A stretch of 64,000 bases of DNA, taken from the NCBI GenBank assembly GCA_963922205.1, contig CAWUHX010000260.1, positions 434,001 through 498,000 on the forward strand, written 5' to 3'. Shown one piece after another: positions 22,887 through 39,554 of the stretch. Positions within the stretch are counted from its first letter, which is position 1. The number at the start of each line of letters is the position of its first letter. The stretch is from Romanomermis culicivorax. Taxonomy: Eukaryota > Nematoda > Enoplea > Mermithida > Mermithidae. The notes under the pieces were generated by a model, which was not told the origin of the DNA, ran no database searches, and was given only the letters and a program-made list of their open reading frames with translations. The translations under genes and the position numbers were made by a program.

Positions 22887-23695
22887 ACGTATATAATCCT
22901 TAAATCAACGCCAAATTACACCATCGATCCCTGGCTTATTTTCTAACCGCATTTCTTTATATCCCACACAGTTTCCATCGCAGACCATAACGCGTTTCAA
23001 AAGACCGTGGTCTTGTGCCCATCTAATAGCTTCGGGAACTGTTGCCGTGACCAAATATAAATTTTTGAGCCGAAAGTCAGAAAGATCGGAAAAAGCACGT
23101 ATAACATTGGCCATATTAAAAATAGAACAAAAGCGACGAAATAATGCACACTACACTTATTCGAAGTAAATTATTGACTATTGTAATTAGTGTAAACTGA
23201 TGGTTTTTATACAATAAAACATAGGTTGATAAAAATTCAAACCTCACAGCAAATATTTCCTGGTCAATATATTTGATAGCACCGTGAATCACTGGCATAT
23301 TCGTGACCAGCATCATCGATTTACTCGTAACATAATCAAAAATATGCGAATTTGAAAAAAAATTGCCTAGGACACCCTGTTTCCAGTCAAAATATTCCCT
23401 TTTAGGAAAAACCATTGACATATTCGTAATCAGCATCATCATTTTAGTCGGAAATATGCAAATTTGAGAAAATTTTGAAAAAAAAATTCCGTACCCCCTA
23501 AACTACACAAGTGCCAAATGACCGGCTAATATCTAAGCTAAAAACGAGTTTTGACGCGTGAAACGTTGCATGGCTTTTGAAGTGTCTTAACCAAGCTTCT
23601 TTGTAGAAATTTATGCTATAAAATCATTTTGCTACGGAATCATATTTTGAGAAAATGACAAAAAAGTCGTTTTACTGGCTATTTTGACTTTTTTC

Positions 23696-23939
23696 CATAC
23701 CTGTACTTGGGGGGGGGGTTTGGGGGGGGGGGCCCCCCTCCCAACTTGGCCAACCTTGTACCCAACATCACCCAACCCCCCCCCCCCCAGTTTGGAAAAA
23801 AAGTGTATGTTTTTTGGCCCTTTTTGCAAAAAAGTGTATGTTTTTTGGCCTTTTCTGGGAAAAATTTCGACTTTTTTCGACCCCCTCCCCCCAAATTTCG
23901 GATTCACCCCCCTAACTGGTCGGAAGTCCTACAGGTATG
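23696..23939. mobile_element. MITE of the catacctgta family (244 bp)
   Basis: Ends catacctgta and tacaggtatg; perfect 8-bp target duplication cttttttc (23688-23695 and 23940-23947). A 29-base unit with agtgtatgttttttggccc is duplicated inside. Runs of G and C at both ends. Confidence 0.87.
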
Positions 23940-24379
23940 CTTTTTTCTGAATTTGGTCACTGGCCAACCAAGGTAATGTAAAGTCTATCTTTTGCACAGA
24001 ATTTTAGGCCAACAGCCCAAGTATTTTGTCAACAATTTCTGCACCACAATTTTCTTACTGTAGCCTACTGTTGCATGCCTAAGTAGGATGTAAAAAACAC
24101 AAAAATGGTCCAAAAAACCAGTCCAACCCAATCCTGTTCAAAATCCATGATTTAATATAACACATTCTACAGCTTTTTTTCAAAGGAATGATTTTGAGTA
24201 AAAAAATACACTAACAACATTGTAGTACAAAAAAACAGCGATAGAATAAGTTGAGTTCTGAATGGTTCATCAGTTCTATGTGTTATTGAATATTTCTGAT
24301 TGTCAATTCTTTACAATTGATTAAGTGAAATGTGTGAAGAACACAAATAGAAACTTTTGTGTTTTTAAGCCCGAACTAC

Positions 24380-25260
24380 ATTCATTCTACATATAATAAT
24401 GTACCTCATATTTTAAATTCCATTAGTCTTTGGTCATTAGAAAATGTCCAGTTTGAAGAACCAAAGAAGCATAAATTCTAGACCAAAGATGAATTAGAAC
24501 TTGCGACCTTTTCAGTTATGAACAACGAACTCAACGGAAGAAAAATCATCGAAAAGAAAAAATTTAGACGAAAGAAATCATGATGAGACAAGATTGTTGA
24601 AAGCATCAGCGACGACAATAATGATTCACTCTGTCAACGATGATTTATTGTCTGAAGAAGATCCGACTGAAAATGATCACGAACCAGAATTCGACCACAA
24701 ATTTTAAACATGAAGTGGAATTGGACGAAAATGTGGAGGGAATTAACAATATTCTAAATGATAAAGACTTTGACATAAAACACGATGGAAAACTAACTAT
24801 CCAAAGTTCACTACGATCAAACGAGGAAACTTTACATTGGTAACCTCCTGAATACGTTCTGCAAAGATGACGACAAAGATTTCAATGAAATTTCATTCAA
24901 GTTTCTGAACTTGAGGGGGTGGTAGATATTTTTGAAGCCAAGTAAAAAATAAGAATATGTGCCCGCAAGAATCATTGACCCAGATGGTTATAAACCTACA
25001 TTAAAGAAGGAGGTTATTTCATAGAAGGAAGGAGTGTAAAGATATGCAGAGCAACTGGGATGGATTCTGTTTAAAAATTGTCACTCAACGTGGCTTTTTA
25101 ATGTTGAATTCTGAGGAACTTTTGAAAAAATGTCTACTTTTACCAATGAATCAAAGATGGAAACTTATGTCTACAGGCACATTTTGAAGAAATCAGAAGA
25201 TTCTAAATCACATAAAGAGCTCTGTAAACTTATTTTTGAATAAAAATATAAAGTGGTTTT
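24380..25260 (+). pseudogene. Degenerate coding-like region, unidentified
   Basis: The plus strand shows coding-like reading in patches, broken by stops and frameshifts: 24640-24843 (67 codons, DKDFDIKHDGKLTIQSSL-like), a stretch near 24860-25020 and a final patch near 25120-25240. No introns are needed to follow it, which would fit a decayed processed copy or transposon gene. I do not recognise the family. Confidence 0.35.
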
Positions 25261-25481
25261 TATTGCAACCTTGGTTTTTCTGTTTCTAAGTCAGAATCAA
25301 TATAGTTTTCTTATTTCTCTCTTTTTTAAACGAAAAAAATTATAAAAAGCAAGTTCGTGATTTTAAAAAATAGGTCTTAGAAGACGCTATAAAAAACATT
25401 TTACAAAGTTTCCTACTACAAAAATTTATGTCAGAGTGGAAAAATACTGAAATTACTTTTCTAAGGGCCCATGCCATTACT

Positions 25482-25661
25482 CAGGCCTGTAGGCAGGGGG
25501 TTGGGGTCCATGGCCTCCCCAAATGTTTCAAGTGTTAAAAAAGGCAAAGGTAGGCAAGAAAGGCCTTTGATTTTTTCCTCCAGAAAAAAGTCAAGTGAAA
25601 AATGCCAACTAAGTGAAAAAATGTGTGCCCCTCCCGGAAAAAATTCCTGGCTACAGGCCTG
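25482..25661. mobile_element. hAT-like MITE (180 bp)
   Basis: Perfect inverted ends caggcctgtag and ctacaggcctg. The flanking 8-mers ccattact and ccacgaca agree at only 5 positions, so the insertion is old or the borders were altered. No coding capacity. Confidence 0.6.
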
Positions 25662-27100
25662 CCACGACAATACCAAGAGATGAAAAAACCAACTTTTGAA
25701 AGTTCGACTTTCTGGATTTTTGATTCTTATATTATTCTCTAATGGCTTTATTGTTCAGTATGTTTGGTAACGTCAAAACCACCGTGTAAAAAATGTTGGA
25801 AGCTCCTTGCATAATCTCGGACTACCTAAATGTCTGAAAATTTCAACTAAAAGTATTAAATGATGAAAAGCGTTATCACCATGGTGCAGGAAATTCCGTT
25901 ATAACAATAAAAGTACAGCGAAAATGGGCAAAATTTAAGAAAGACAAACAAAACTGCATAATGCGAAAGAAATATAAAAAGGAAGAAAAAATAAGTGAAG
26001 AAAGGAAAAGAAGAAAACGCTATCTGAAAAGACAAACTTCAAGGGAAAAATTTGACAAAAAAGGAATAAAAATTAACGATGAAGAGTAACTTAGTCTTGT
26101 TTTGCGTTTCCACTCTTCATGCATACAAGCAAGTGAGGGGGTGTCATAAACTATAAAAAATTAGTTATGATCCTACAAAACTGTAACAAAGATGTACGAT
26201 AGCCTTGAAGGAGCAATACGCGTATACAAACCCGGGCCTTCAAATTAACAGAGTTTATTCAAATTTGAAATAAAACATGTAAAAAAACCTCCTCCTGGAA
26301 TCTCAAAATCTGTCGGGCCAAAATACCAGGTGGGCATGGGGCCGAATTTCATCGACAAGTTTTCAGTGATATGAAATACCATTCAATGCATTATAGAATG
26401 CAATGCGTCAAACCTTCGTCTTAAAATTTCGCCAACTATGCTGTTGCCACTCGGTCACATCAAAATAAAAATATACGCTATTTCACTAATACAATGTTGA
26501 TGTTACTGTAAAAATTTGAAAACATCAAGTTATTAAACGTATGACATAGGTTCCGGAAAACTTGAGTGACAGGACTGATCCTGTACTTCAGATTTGTAGA
26601 TTTTTCTGTAGCATATGGGTAGCTCTCACGACGAAAAATATTTTGTATGTATTAATTTTTAAATTAAACTAATCACGAGTGCAGTACACAAAGAAATTTA
26701 AACTCAAAATTTGGGTTACGATCGCCTCAAGCGAAGTGACCTGGTTCAAGTTTCCTCATAAAATTTTCTGATAAAACTCGACCTCATGCACACATGCAAA
26801 ATATCTAGATTTTTGAGATTTCAGGTGATATTTTTGCCTATTTTTACAAGTTTTTTTTCAAAATTTATAGAAGCACTGTCGATTTTAAGACGCGGGTTAT
26901 ACACTTATATTGTTCCTTTCGGGATATCCTATATCTTTGGTACAGTACACTTTGCTACAGGATCAAAAAAAAATTTTCCTCATACTGTGGCGGTACATAT
27001 GTCCCCAAAATACCGTTTTCTCGCGCAAACTGTTCCGCGATTCGGTGAGAGAACTTTTTCGCTGATCAATAGTCACACTTGCTTCATTCATGCTTTTTTG
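25662..27100. other. Intergenic stretch, nothing firm
   Basis: AT-rich sequence with a Lys/Arg-coding purine-rich patch near 25920-26090 and no recognisable domain. The 3' part (26786-27100) is open on the plus strand up to the duplicated segment and may be its left extension. Confidence 0.3.
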
Positions 27101-28850
27101 AGCTTATTGGAATATTTTCATGCTCTTGCAGTCGCTAATATACTAAAACTGAGGACGAACAAAATTTTGGGTTCTAGGTTGGAGAATGAAAACAATTTAG
27201 CAAAATTGATAATAGCAAAAAAGCAACAAAAAACTAGAGCAATAAATTCTAAATTGCCTAGAAGTTATGCTGCGGACATCTCTCATAAGCAAAAGTGAAG
27301 AATAAAGGACAGCTTTTGATCACTGTTTTTTTTGTACAACACCCCTTTGTACTTGTACAATGATTGAAGTCAAAAGTCTTTGTACATTTCAATTTTTCTT
27401 TGTACAAAAAAATTTTCGTTTCGTAAATACTTTTTGGTAATCCTGAACCCAGTGATAACGTTGGTTTGAAATTTTTGAGCACTGAAAGGACAGGGAGGAA
27501 ATCAAAACTACAAGAGAATTTATGTTCAAATTTTTTTATCAGAAGTAAGGTTAGGATCAGGAATATTTTCAGGTTTGGTAGAAATAGAGGAAAAATAATC
27601 ATTTAGCAAATCAGTTATTTATTTATCAATAGGACTGATGGCAATTATGTCTCTATATTTAAGATCAGAAATACCTAGATGCAGAAAGTTTACTATTCAC
27701 ATACTGATAAAATTGGTAACTCTCCAGCTTCAACAAGATTCATCTCTTTCATTATTTGATGTCTTTTAGTTTCTGATCTCAATTTATTTCTAGGATGCTT
27801 GGATGCATTCAGGGTTTTTTGTACAGGCCAGGTTGCCATGTGCAACTTGGGGAAAAATTTGGTCGCTCGCTCTAAAATCAATAAATAAGCTGTCAGGAGC
27901 TAGCTTCCTTAAACTTCATTTGATTCACGTCGGTTTTCAACTTTCAAAACTCAATTTTCTGAATTTTGGAATTTCGAACATCAGGATTCAATTTTGTATG
28001 CAGCTACGACGACAACATTGGCAATAGCTCGAAAGTGACGTACATCGTTCCTCCTGGAGAAAAAAATCTTTGTACATGTACAAAGATTGTCAAAATTTTT
28101 TTTTGTACAAGGGAAAAAATCCTTGTAGAGTACAAAAAAAACAGTGCATTTGATTTACCCATTTATAAATTTTCAGATTTTTATACTCTGGAACGTTGCA
28201 AAATAAATATTTTTAACATTCATGTCGCGGATTTATTTTGGAACAAAATGCAGGAGTCACATTGAAAGCATCCAACAGAGAATTGAAAAATCTGACAAGC
28301 AATCCAACATTTGAATTCTACGATCAGCAAGAGCTTCTGTCACTGTTCTGAACTGATGACGTTTTAATTATGTGCCGAATTCAAAAGAATTGAGTTCGCA
28401 AAATTTGAAAACCTACAAGACAAAAAGATTTTGTGAGGATAATCAAAAAAAATTTTGATTTTGGTCTAGTACTGGCACGGAATTTGAAAGATCGTAGATT
28501 AAACAATAAGATGAGAAATTTTCTGATGAATTAGTTTTCGGAAATTTCTATTCTTCTGACTTATCTCTTTTCGGCCACGTTCATGAGAAATTACAAATAA
28601 ATTACGGGTTTTAAAATTTTTCAATTAATAAAACTCTTCAAATTACGAATTTTGAAAAGAAAATTCGAATTCAATTCCTGAAATATGTTCCGAAAATTGA
28701 TTTTCCAGCGTCCCAGAATGTCAATAGCCAAAAAACTTGTCAAAAATATCTCTTTTGAAATTTCACTAGTCATCATAGAGGAGTTAACCGTCAACCGTAT
28801 CTGAAATAGGGGGTGAGGGGAAGATTGGGGGCCCCACCCCCAACTTGGTC
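27101..28850 (+). repeat. Duplicated segment, copy B
   Basis: Counterpart of 21763-22466. It carries the same 60-odd-codon open stretch, interrupted downstream by the hAT element at 27321-28146, then rejoins copy A at catttgatttaccc and runs through the gaaaattcgaattcaattcctg block to the MITE start at 28796. Confidence 0.75.
27321..28146. mobile_element. Non-autonomous hAT-type element (826 bp)
   Basis: Inverted ends cactgttttttttgtac and gtacaaaaaaaacagtg; target duplications cttttgat (27313-27320) and catttgat (28147-28154), 7 of 8. The tgtacaaa motif is repeated many times near both ends, as in hAT subterminal repeats. Absent from copy A of the duplicated segment. No transposase domain. 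Confidence 0.8.
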
Positions 28851-29920
28851 GGCACTCATGGAGTTTATAGGGTACGGAATTTTTTTCCCCTAAATTTTTT
28901 GAAGATCTGCTCATTTCCGACCAAAATGATGATGCTGATTACGAATATGCTAGTAATATTTCGAGTAATCAGATACATTGATCAGAAAACATTAACTATG
29001 TCTGCATTTTCATCAAAATGCAGTTTTAATATACTGATAAAAATCTTTAACAAGAGGAACAAAAAGTGACAGCAGTAAAACGACGTATATAATCCTTAAA
29101 TCGACCCAAATTACACCATCGCTCCCTGGTTTATTTACCGCATTTCTTTATATCCCACACAGTTTCCATCGCAAACCATAGCACGTTTCAAAAGACTGTA
29201 GTCTTGTGCCCACCTTATAGCTTCATGAACAGTTATCGCGACCAAATATAAATTTTTGAGCCGAAAATAAGAAAGATGGAGAAAGGCAGGAATAATACTG
29301 GCCATATTAAAAATTTAACAAGAAATGCGTCCAAATAATACACACTGCACTGACTCAAAGTTAATAATTGACTATTGTGTATTGTGTAAATTGTAAACTA
29401 TTTTTTGTGCGATGAACAGTAACGTTGATAAAAATGCAAACCCCTCACCGTTAATTTTTTTGGATCAATATATTTGATTGCATGCAATACTACTGGCGTA
29501 TTTGTAATCAGCATCATCGATTTGCCCATAACATGATCACAAATATACAAATTTCACAAAACAATTTTGTCATAGGACACCTTGTTTGCAGTTGGAAAAT
29601 TAGATTTTATGGAAAATTACTAACATATTCGTAATCAGCGTCATCATTTTAGTCGGCAATATGCAAATTTATGGAAATTTTGGGAAAAAAATTCCGTACC
29701 CCCTAAACTCCATAAGTGCCACGTGGTCAACCCTATACCCACCCCCCAAACTCGGAAGGATAGGAAGAAATTAGGAAAAAAGTGGCTTTTTTGGCTTTTT
29801 TCGAAAATTTTCTACTTTTTGGCTTTCTATTGACACCCCTCCCCAAAATTTTGAAAATGTTGGGACCCCACCCCAAAATTTTGGGTTAACCCTCAACTAG
29901 TCAGACCTCTTATAGGTATG
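28796..29920. mobile_element. MITE of the catacctgta family split by a Merlin-type element
   Basis: The left 55 bases (28796-28850) and right 200 bases (29721-29920) together make one MITE; target duplications ccgtcaac (28788-28795) and ccgtcaat (29921-29928), 7 of 8. The same left half and duplication occur at 22406-22466, showing that the insertion predates the segment duplication. Confidence 0.8.
28851..29720. mobile_element. Nested Merlin-type element, deleted (870 bp)
   Basis: Ends ggcactcatggagttta and taaactccataagtgcc with target duplications acttggtc (28843-28850) and acgtggtc (29721-29728), 7 of 8. It keeps only the N-terminal transposase piece on the minus strand near 29110-29310 and matches 22467-23515 once the 179-bp MITE is subtracted. 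Confidence 0.82.
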
Positions 29921-31186
29921 CCGTCAATTTATTATCTAATGCAAAGCCATTATGCTCTGGGATAGTTTTCTGGAAAATTTGCTCCAGAATGCTCGTGAAT
30001 TAAACTTAAGAGCTCTAAACTTCAATTTCAATTTTTTCCTCAATTTTAATGAATTAACGGCTCTAAACACACCACAAGATTTGAAAAATATAAAAAACAC
30101 GTAAATAAGGCGTCTCTATGAGCATTTTTAAACGAAAAGCGTCTAGGGGAAAATGAGGAAATAAATTTTTAAACCCTTTCCCCATTTACGGAATAGGCAC
30201 AGGGGAAAAAAACAGTGGTTAGAAACTCCATTTTCGAATAATGCAAAAAATCAAAACATTATGCCAAAAATCAGAACATTATGCCAGATTTAGTGCCAGA
30301 TTAATGCCGGATCATTACAAACAGTGCCATACTAGGCATCCATACCTGTACGAGGTCCGACCAGACCAGTTGGGGGGGCACTGTTTTTTTCCACATTTGC
30401 ACTATAATGTGGAAAAAAAATCTGGAATAAGGAAAAAATTTTTGAGGTCTTTCCACAAATATGGAAGAAAAATTTGGGGTTTTCATATTGAAAAGATGCA
30501 TTTTGGTGCATTTTAGGAGGTCCAAATCTCAAAATTTTCCGGCGCTTCGCGCCGATTATACTTTTAAAATCATCCTTATTCATAATAGCTCAGGCGCGGC
30601 TTTTATCATGTCTACCTTCATTTATCACTTAATCTATAATAGTTTTCATCATCTTGAACGTAGTATCTCATGTTTTAATTGGTAATCTTCAACATTTTGT
30701 CATACTTAATATTTAATGAAGATTCACATTTTTTTCTTTTGAGAAAGATCAATATACACGTCAAGTCTCTATGATTTATGATGCGATTATTTCTTTGCTA
30801 ACGTAAAATCAATTCAAAAGCTTCATGGAAATATCTTTCGGAAATTTATACTCTTCTTACTCAGAGTTTACAAATAAATTACAGATTTTAAAATTTTTCA
30901 AGTAAAATTCTAGAAATTACGACTCTTGAACACAAAATTAGAATCTAATTCTTGAAATAAATGTTCGGAAAATTGATTTTCCAGCATCCCAGAATGTCAA
31001 TATACCCGAAAAGAATACCATCTTTTTTGGGCTTCTTTCACTTGTCATCATAGAGGACTTGACCATTGATTTCTTGTGTAATTCAAGTCAATTATGCTCT
31101 TGGATAGTTTGCTAGAAAACTTGTTCAACAATGCTTGTAGATTAGGCTTTTAAGTCGAACATTTCAATTTTTTCACCAATTCTAAT
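29921..31186. repeat. Mosaic of dispersed repeats
   Basis: No gene. Contains a truncated catacctgta MITE end (30349-30375), a cactgtttttttccacatttg unit (30374-30560) with the GC hairpin (30539-30554), and the segment from ctcaggcgcggc to ttgaagattcac that recurs near 48150-48290 and inverted near 46750 and 49210-49350. Confidence 0.6.
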
Positions 31187-32221
31187 CAGGGTTGGCAAGA
31201 CCTGGGTTTTTGGGTTTTTCTGGGTTGTGCATTATTTTGAAAAAATTTGGGTTTTTGGGTTTTTCTTAATTCTTTTAAAATGAGGATTTCATCGTTAATT
31301 TGAGGATTTCATCGTTAATTTCCCTGTGGCAAATCCAGAACGAGATTGAGAATTTCATCGTTAATTTCCCTGTGGCAAATCCAGAACTAGCTGACCAAAA
31401 AAGTGCTGTGTATCAAGAATTGACGCAATACATGATTGAGGCAAAATTACAAAAACAAAATAACTCATTTCGCTACCAGACCAGATGCTCGTCAAAAAGA
31501 AAAAGTCTGTCCTTGAGTATTGGCTCACAGATGGAGCTGACTGGATGCTGGTGCAACGAATCGCTCTGAAGGTACATAGATAACATGTTATTTGTTTCAA
31601 TGTATTACATGTATAAAAAATTAATTGAGGTTTTTTCGCTCGTTGTCTCTACCGCATCTTCGGAAAGAAACTTCTCTACCTTTGGCTATGGCTTCATACA
31701 TTCCAAGCTGCGAAATCAATTGTCGACGGAAACAGTGCGCAAACTGGTATTCGTTCAGACAAACTTTGGGCTGCTAGAAAGTTCCCGTGACTGTGAATCT
31801 GATGAAGTGAGCGAAGCCGAAGCGTGAAATTTGATTTCCGTAATTTTCAATTTTTTAAAGTGACATTTCAATTTTTAGTGTTTAGATCATGCAATAAAAA
31901 ATTCAATAAACAGTCAATCGTTTTAATGAGCCAAATCGATAAAATCGTTGTGCAATGTGCAGTCGCGTGACTCGTGTAAATATGTTACAACCAAATGTAT
32001 AGTCAGTCTTGAACACTGTTCAGCAATTTAATACACTTTATACGTTAAAAATAACATTCTCAGATATATTTTAAGTAAAATGATCATTCATTAGTACAAA
32101 ACTGGAACAAAAACCCTAGAAAAACCCACCAAAAACCCAGAAAAACCCACCAAAAACCCAGAAAAACCCACCAAAAAACCCAAAAATGAAGATTTCAAAA
32201 ACTGGGTTTTTGCCAACCCTG
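31187..32221 (+). mobile_element. hAT element relic with dimerisation domain (1,035 bp)
   Basis: Ends cagggttggcaaga and ttttgccaaccctg; perfect 8-bp target duplication attctaat (31179-31186 and 32222-32229). The frame 31585-31827 reads as the C-terminal hAT dimerisation domain (ASSERNFSTFGYGFIHSKLR). The N-terminal transposase is missing. Subterminal repeats aaaaacccaccaaaaaccc stand in tandem near 32100-32180, and a local duplication (gaggatttcatcgttaattt) lies near 31280-31380. Confidence 0.92.
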
Positions 32222-33367
32222 ATTCTAATGTATTAACTTCTCTAAAAACAACGGAAGGCTTGAAAAAGCTCAAAAACAGTGCGATAAAGCGTCTGTGAGC
32301 ATTTTTAAGCCAAAAAACGAGGATAAGATTTTAAGTATTAATTTTCGATCGAAACATTGAACCATTATCACCGATATCGATTTTTCTATTTGAATCAATC
32401 AAACACAAAAAGTAAGAATTTCAGTTTTAAATCCGAATCTGACTGAATGAAGAGAGAATATTCAAAATTTTTTTCACTCATCAGTTGACAGCCTATAAAG
32501 TTTGCTGCAACGATACTAATACACTGTTCGAAAAGAAATCGTCTGCGTTCGGGTCAAATATACGAATAGGAAATATTATATTCATTGATTCGGCGCGAAG
32601 CGCCGAAAATTTTTTGCATTTTCAGCCCCTAAAACGTCTAAAAATCAAGGAAATTTAATGTTTGACCAGCCAAAAAATTTGTGCCAATTGGCACAAACGC
32701 TCAGAATTTTTTGTGCCATTCCAAATTTTTTTGTGCCATTCCAAATTTTCTTGTGCCAAAAACCATGTTTTGGCACACAAAAAACACTGGGAAAAATTGA
32801 GAGAATTGATGAAAAATCTCAATTTTGGGCGACATAATGGACTGTTAACGATTAGAAAATGAAACGAGCTAATTTGATTGATGGAAACTGTTGAACATTA
32901 TTTAGTAAGTCGAAGTAGATATGCTAACGGCCGCGCCTGATAGAAAATAGCTAAGATTATTACCCATGACCGGCGCCAAGCGCCGGAAAATTTCGAGATT
33001 TTGACCTTTTTAAGTCCACCAAAACGCATCTTTTCGGTTTTGAATTCCCCAAAATTTTTTCCTTAATGAGAACCATACCCAAAATTTTCTTCCTCATTTC
33101 GAAATTTTTTTCCTCAAAACACCCAATTTGAGGAAAAAAACGGTGAAGAAAAGGCGCTTTCGTTATTTAAAATGCATAATCTCGATAACGAATGATAACA
33201 GTAATATAGTCGATCTTGCGTAAATCTCAATAGCGCGGTAAACCTTCAACCATACCGTATTGAAAGTCAGCGAACACGGTGTCGCTATCGCGCGCAAGGT
33301 CGAGTCGGAGAACAACAACGAACATATATACAGACAAGCGTGAACAATAAATCTAATCATCGCATAA
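32222..33367. repeat. Dispersed repeat stretch 3' of DDX41
   Basis: No gene. Two GC hairpins (32591-32605 and 32970-32986) and segments shared with 47.4-48.0 kb (tgaagagagaatattcaaaa, gcctataaagtttgctgcaacgatac). It includes the DDX41 3' flank; AATAAA lies near 33345, about 20 bases past the stop. Confidence 0.55.
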
Positions 33368-39252
<5,885 letters not shown>

Positions 39253-39554
39253 CTTAATAAAAATTAAATTCGAATGAGACAACAATTTTTGTACGAACAT
39301 TTTTTGATAAGGTATAGAGGTAGGTTGTCCACGGGCAGACATTTTAGCCGGAGCTGGGGCAGACATAACGTACTACCTTATACATCAATAGTGGTATAAT
39401 ACTTCATGCATCATTCATTTCATAGAGAATTTTTTAAGGCGATTCTTTTTCATTCCATTTCATCTCAGCTATAATAATGCATTGATTGATAGGTTAGAAA
39501 TGGTTTGACTATTAAAGACAAATAATTAAATTTTTAAGATAAGTCATTACTAAG
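39253..39554. other. 5' region of DDX41
   Basis: A minus-strand stretch upstream of the first placed exon, with two ATGs (39358-39366 and nearby) in a short open stretch that does not splice in phase to the exon at 39252. The promoter and any 5' exon should be here or further right. No TATA box is evident. Confidence 0.3.

Larger units (their letters stand above)
21112..23515 (-). mobile_element. Merlin-type DNA transposon with ISXO2-like transposase relic, interrupted
   Basis: Inverted repeats of more than 200 bases begin ggcacttgtgtagtttaggg and end with the exact inverse; target duplications aaaggacc (21104-21111) and aaatgacc (23516-23523) match at 7 of 8. On the minus strand the frame 22905-23114 reads as the ISXO2-type N-terminal domain (AIRWAQDHGLL, CDG, KPGIDGVIW) and the matching continuation (SIRKDSFFSGSHLS, LILSYLWA) lies at about 21540-21760. 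The two halves are separated by 21763-22917, which repeats about 40 bases of the transposase (caccatcgatccctgg) and carries sequence also found at 27.1-29 kb. GGNN termini, 8-bp duplication and ISXO2 transposase are Merlin hallmarks. Inactive. Confidence 0.8.

Noticed and set aside
23679..23976. Several Gly/Pro-rich frames on both strands
   Set aside because: They are translations of the G and C runs of a MITE; equivalent frames appear in every copy of the family.
39358..39366. Start codon of DDX41 at this ATG
   Set aside because: No donor after it brings the next exon into the DDX41 frame; the ATG at 39227 or an unseen 5' exon fits better.
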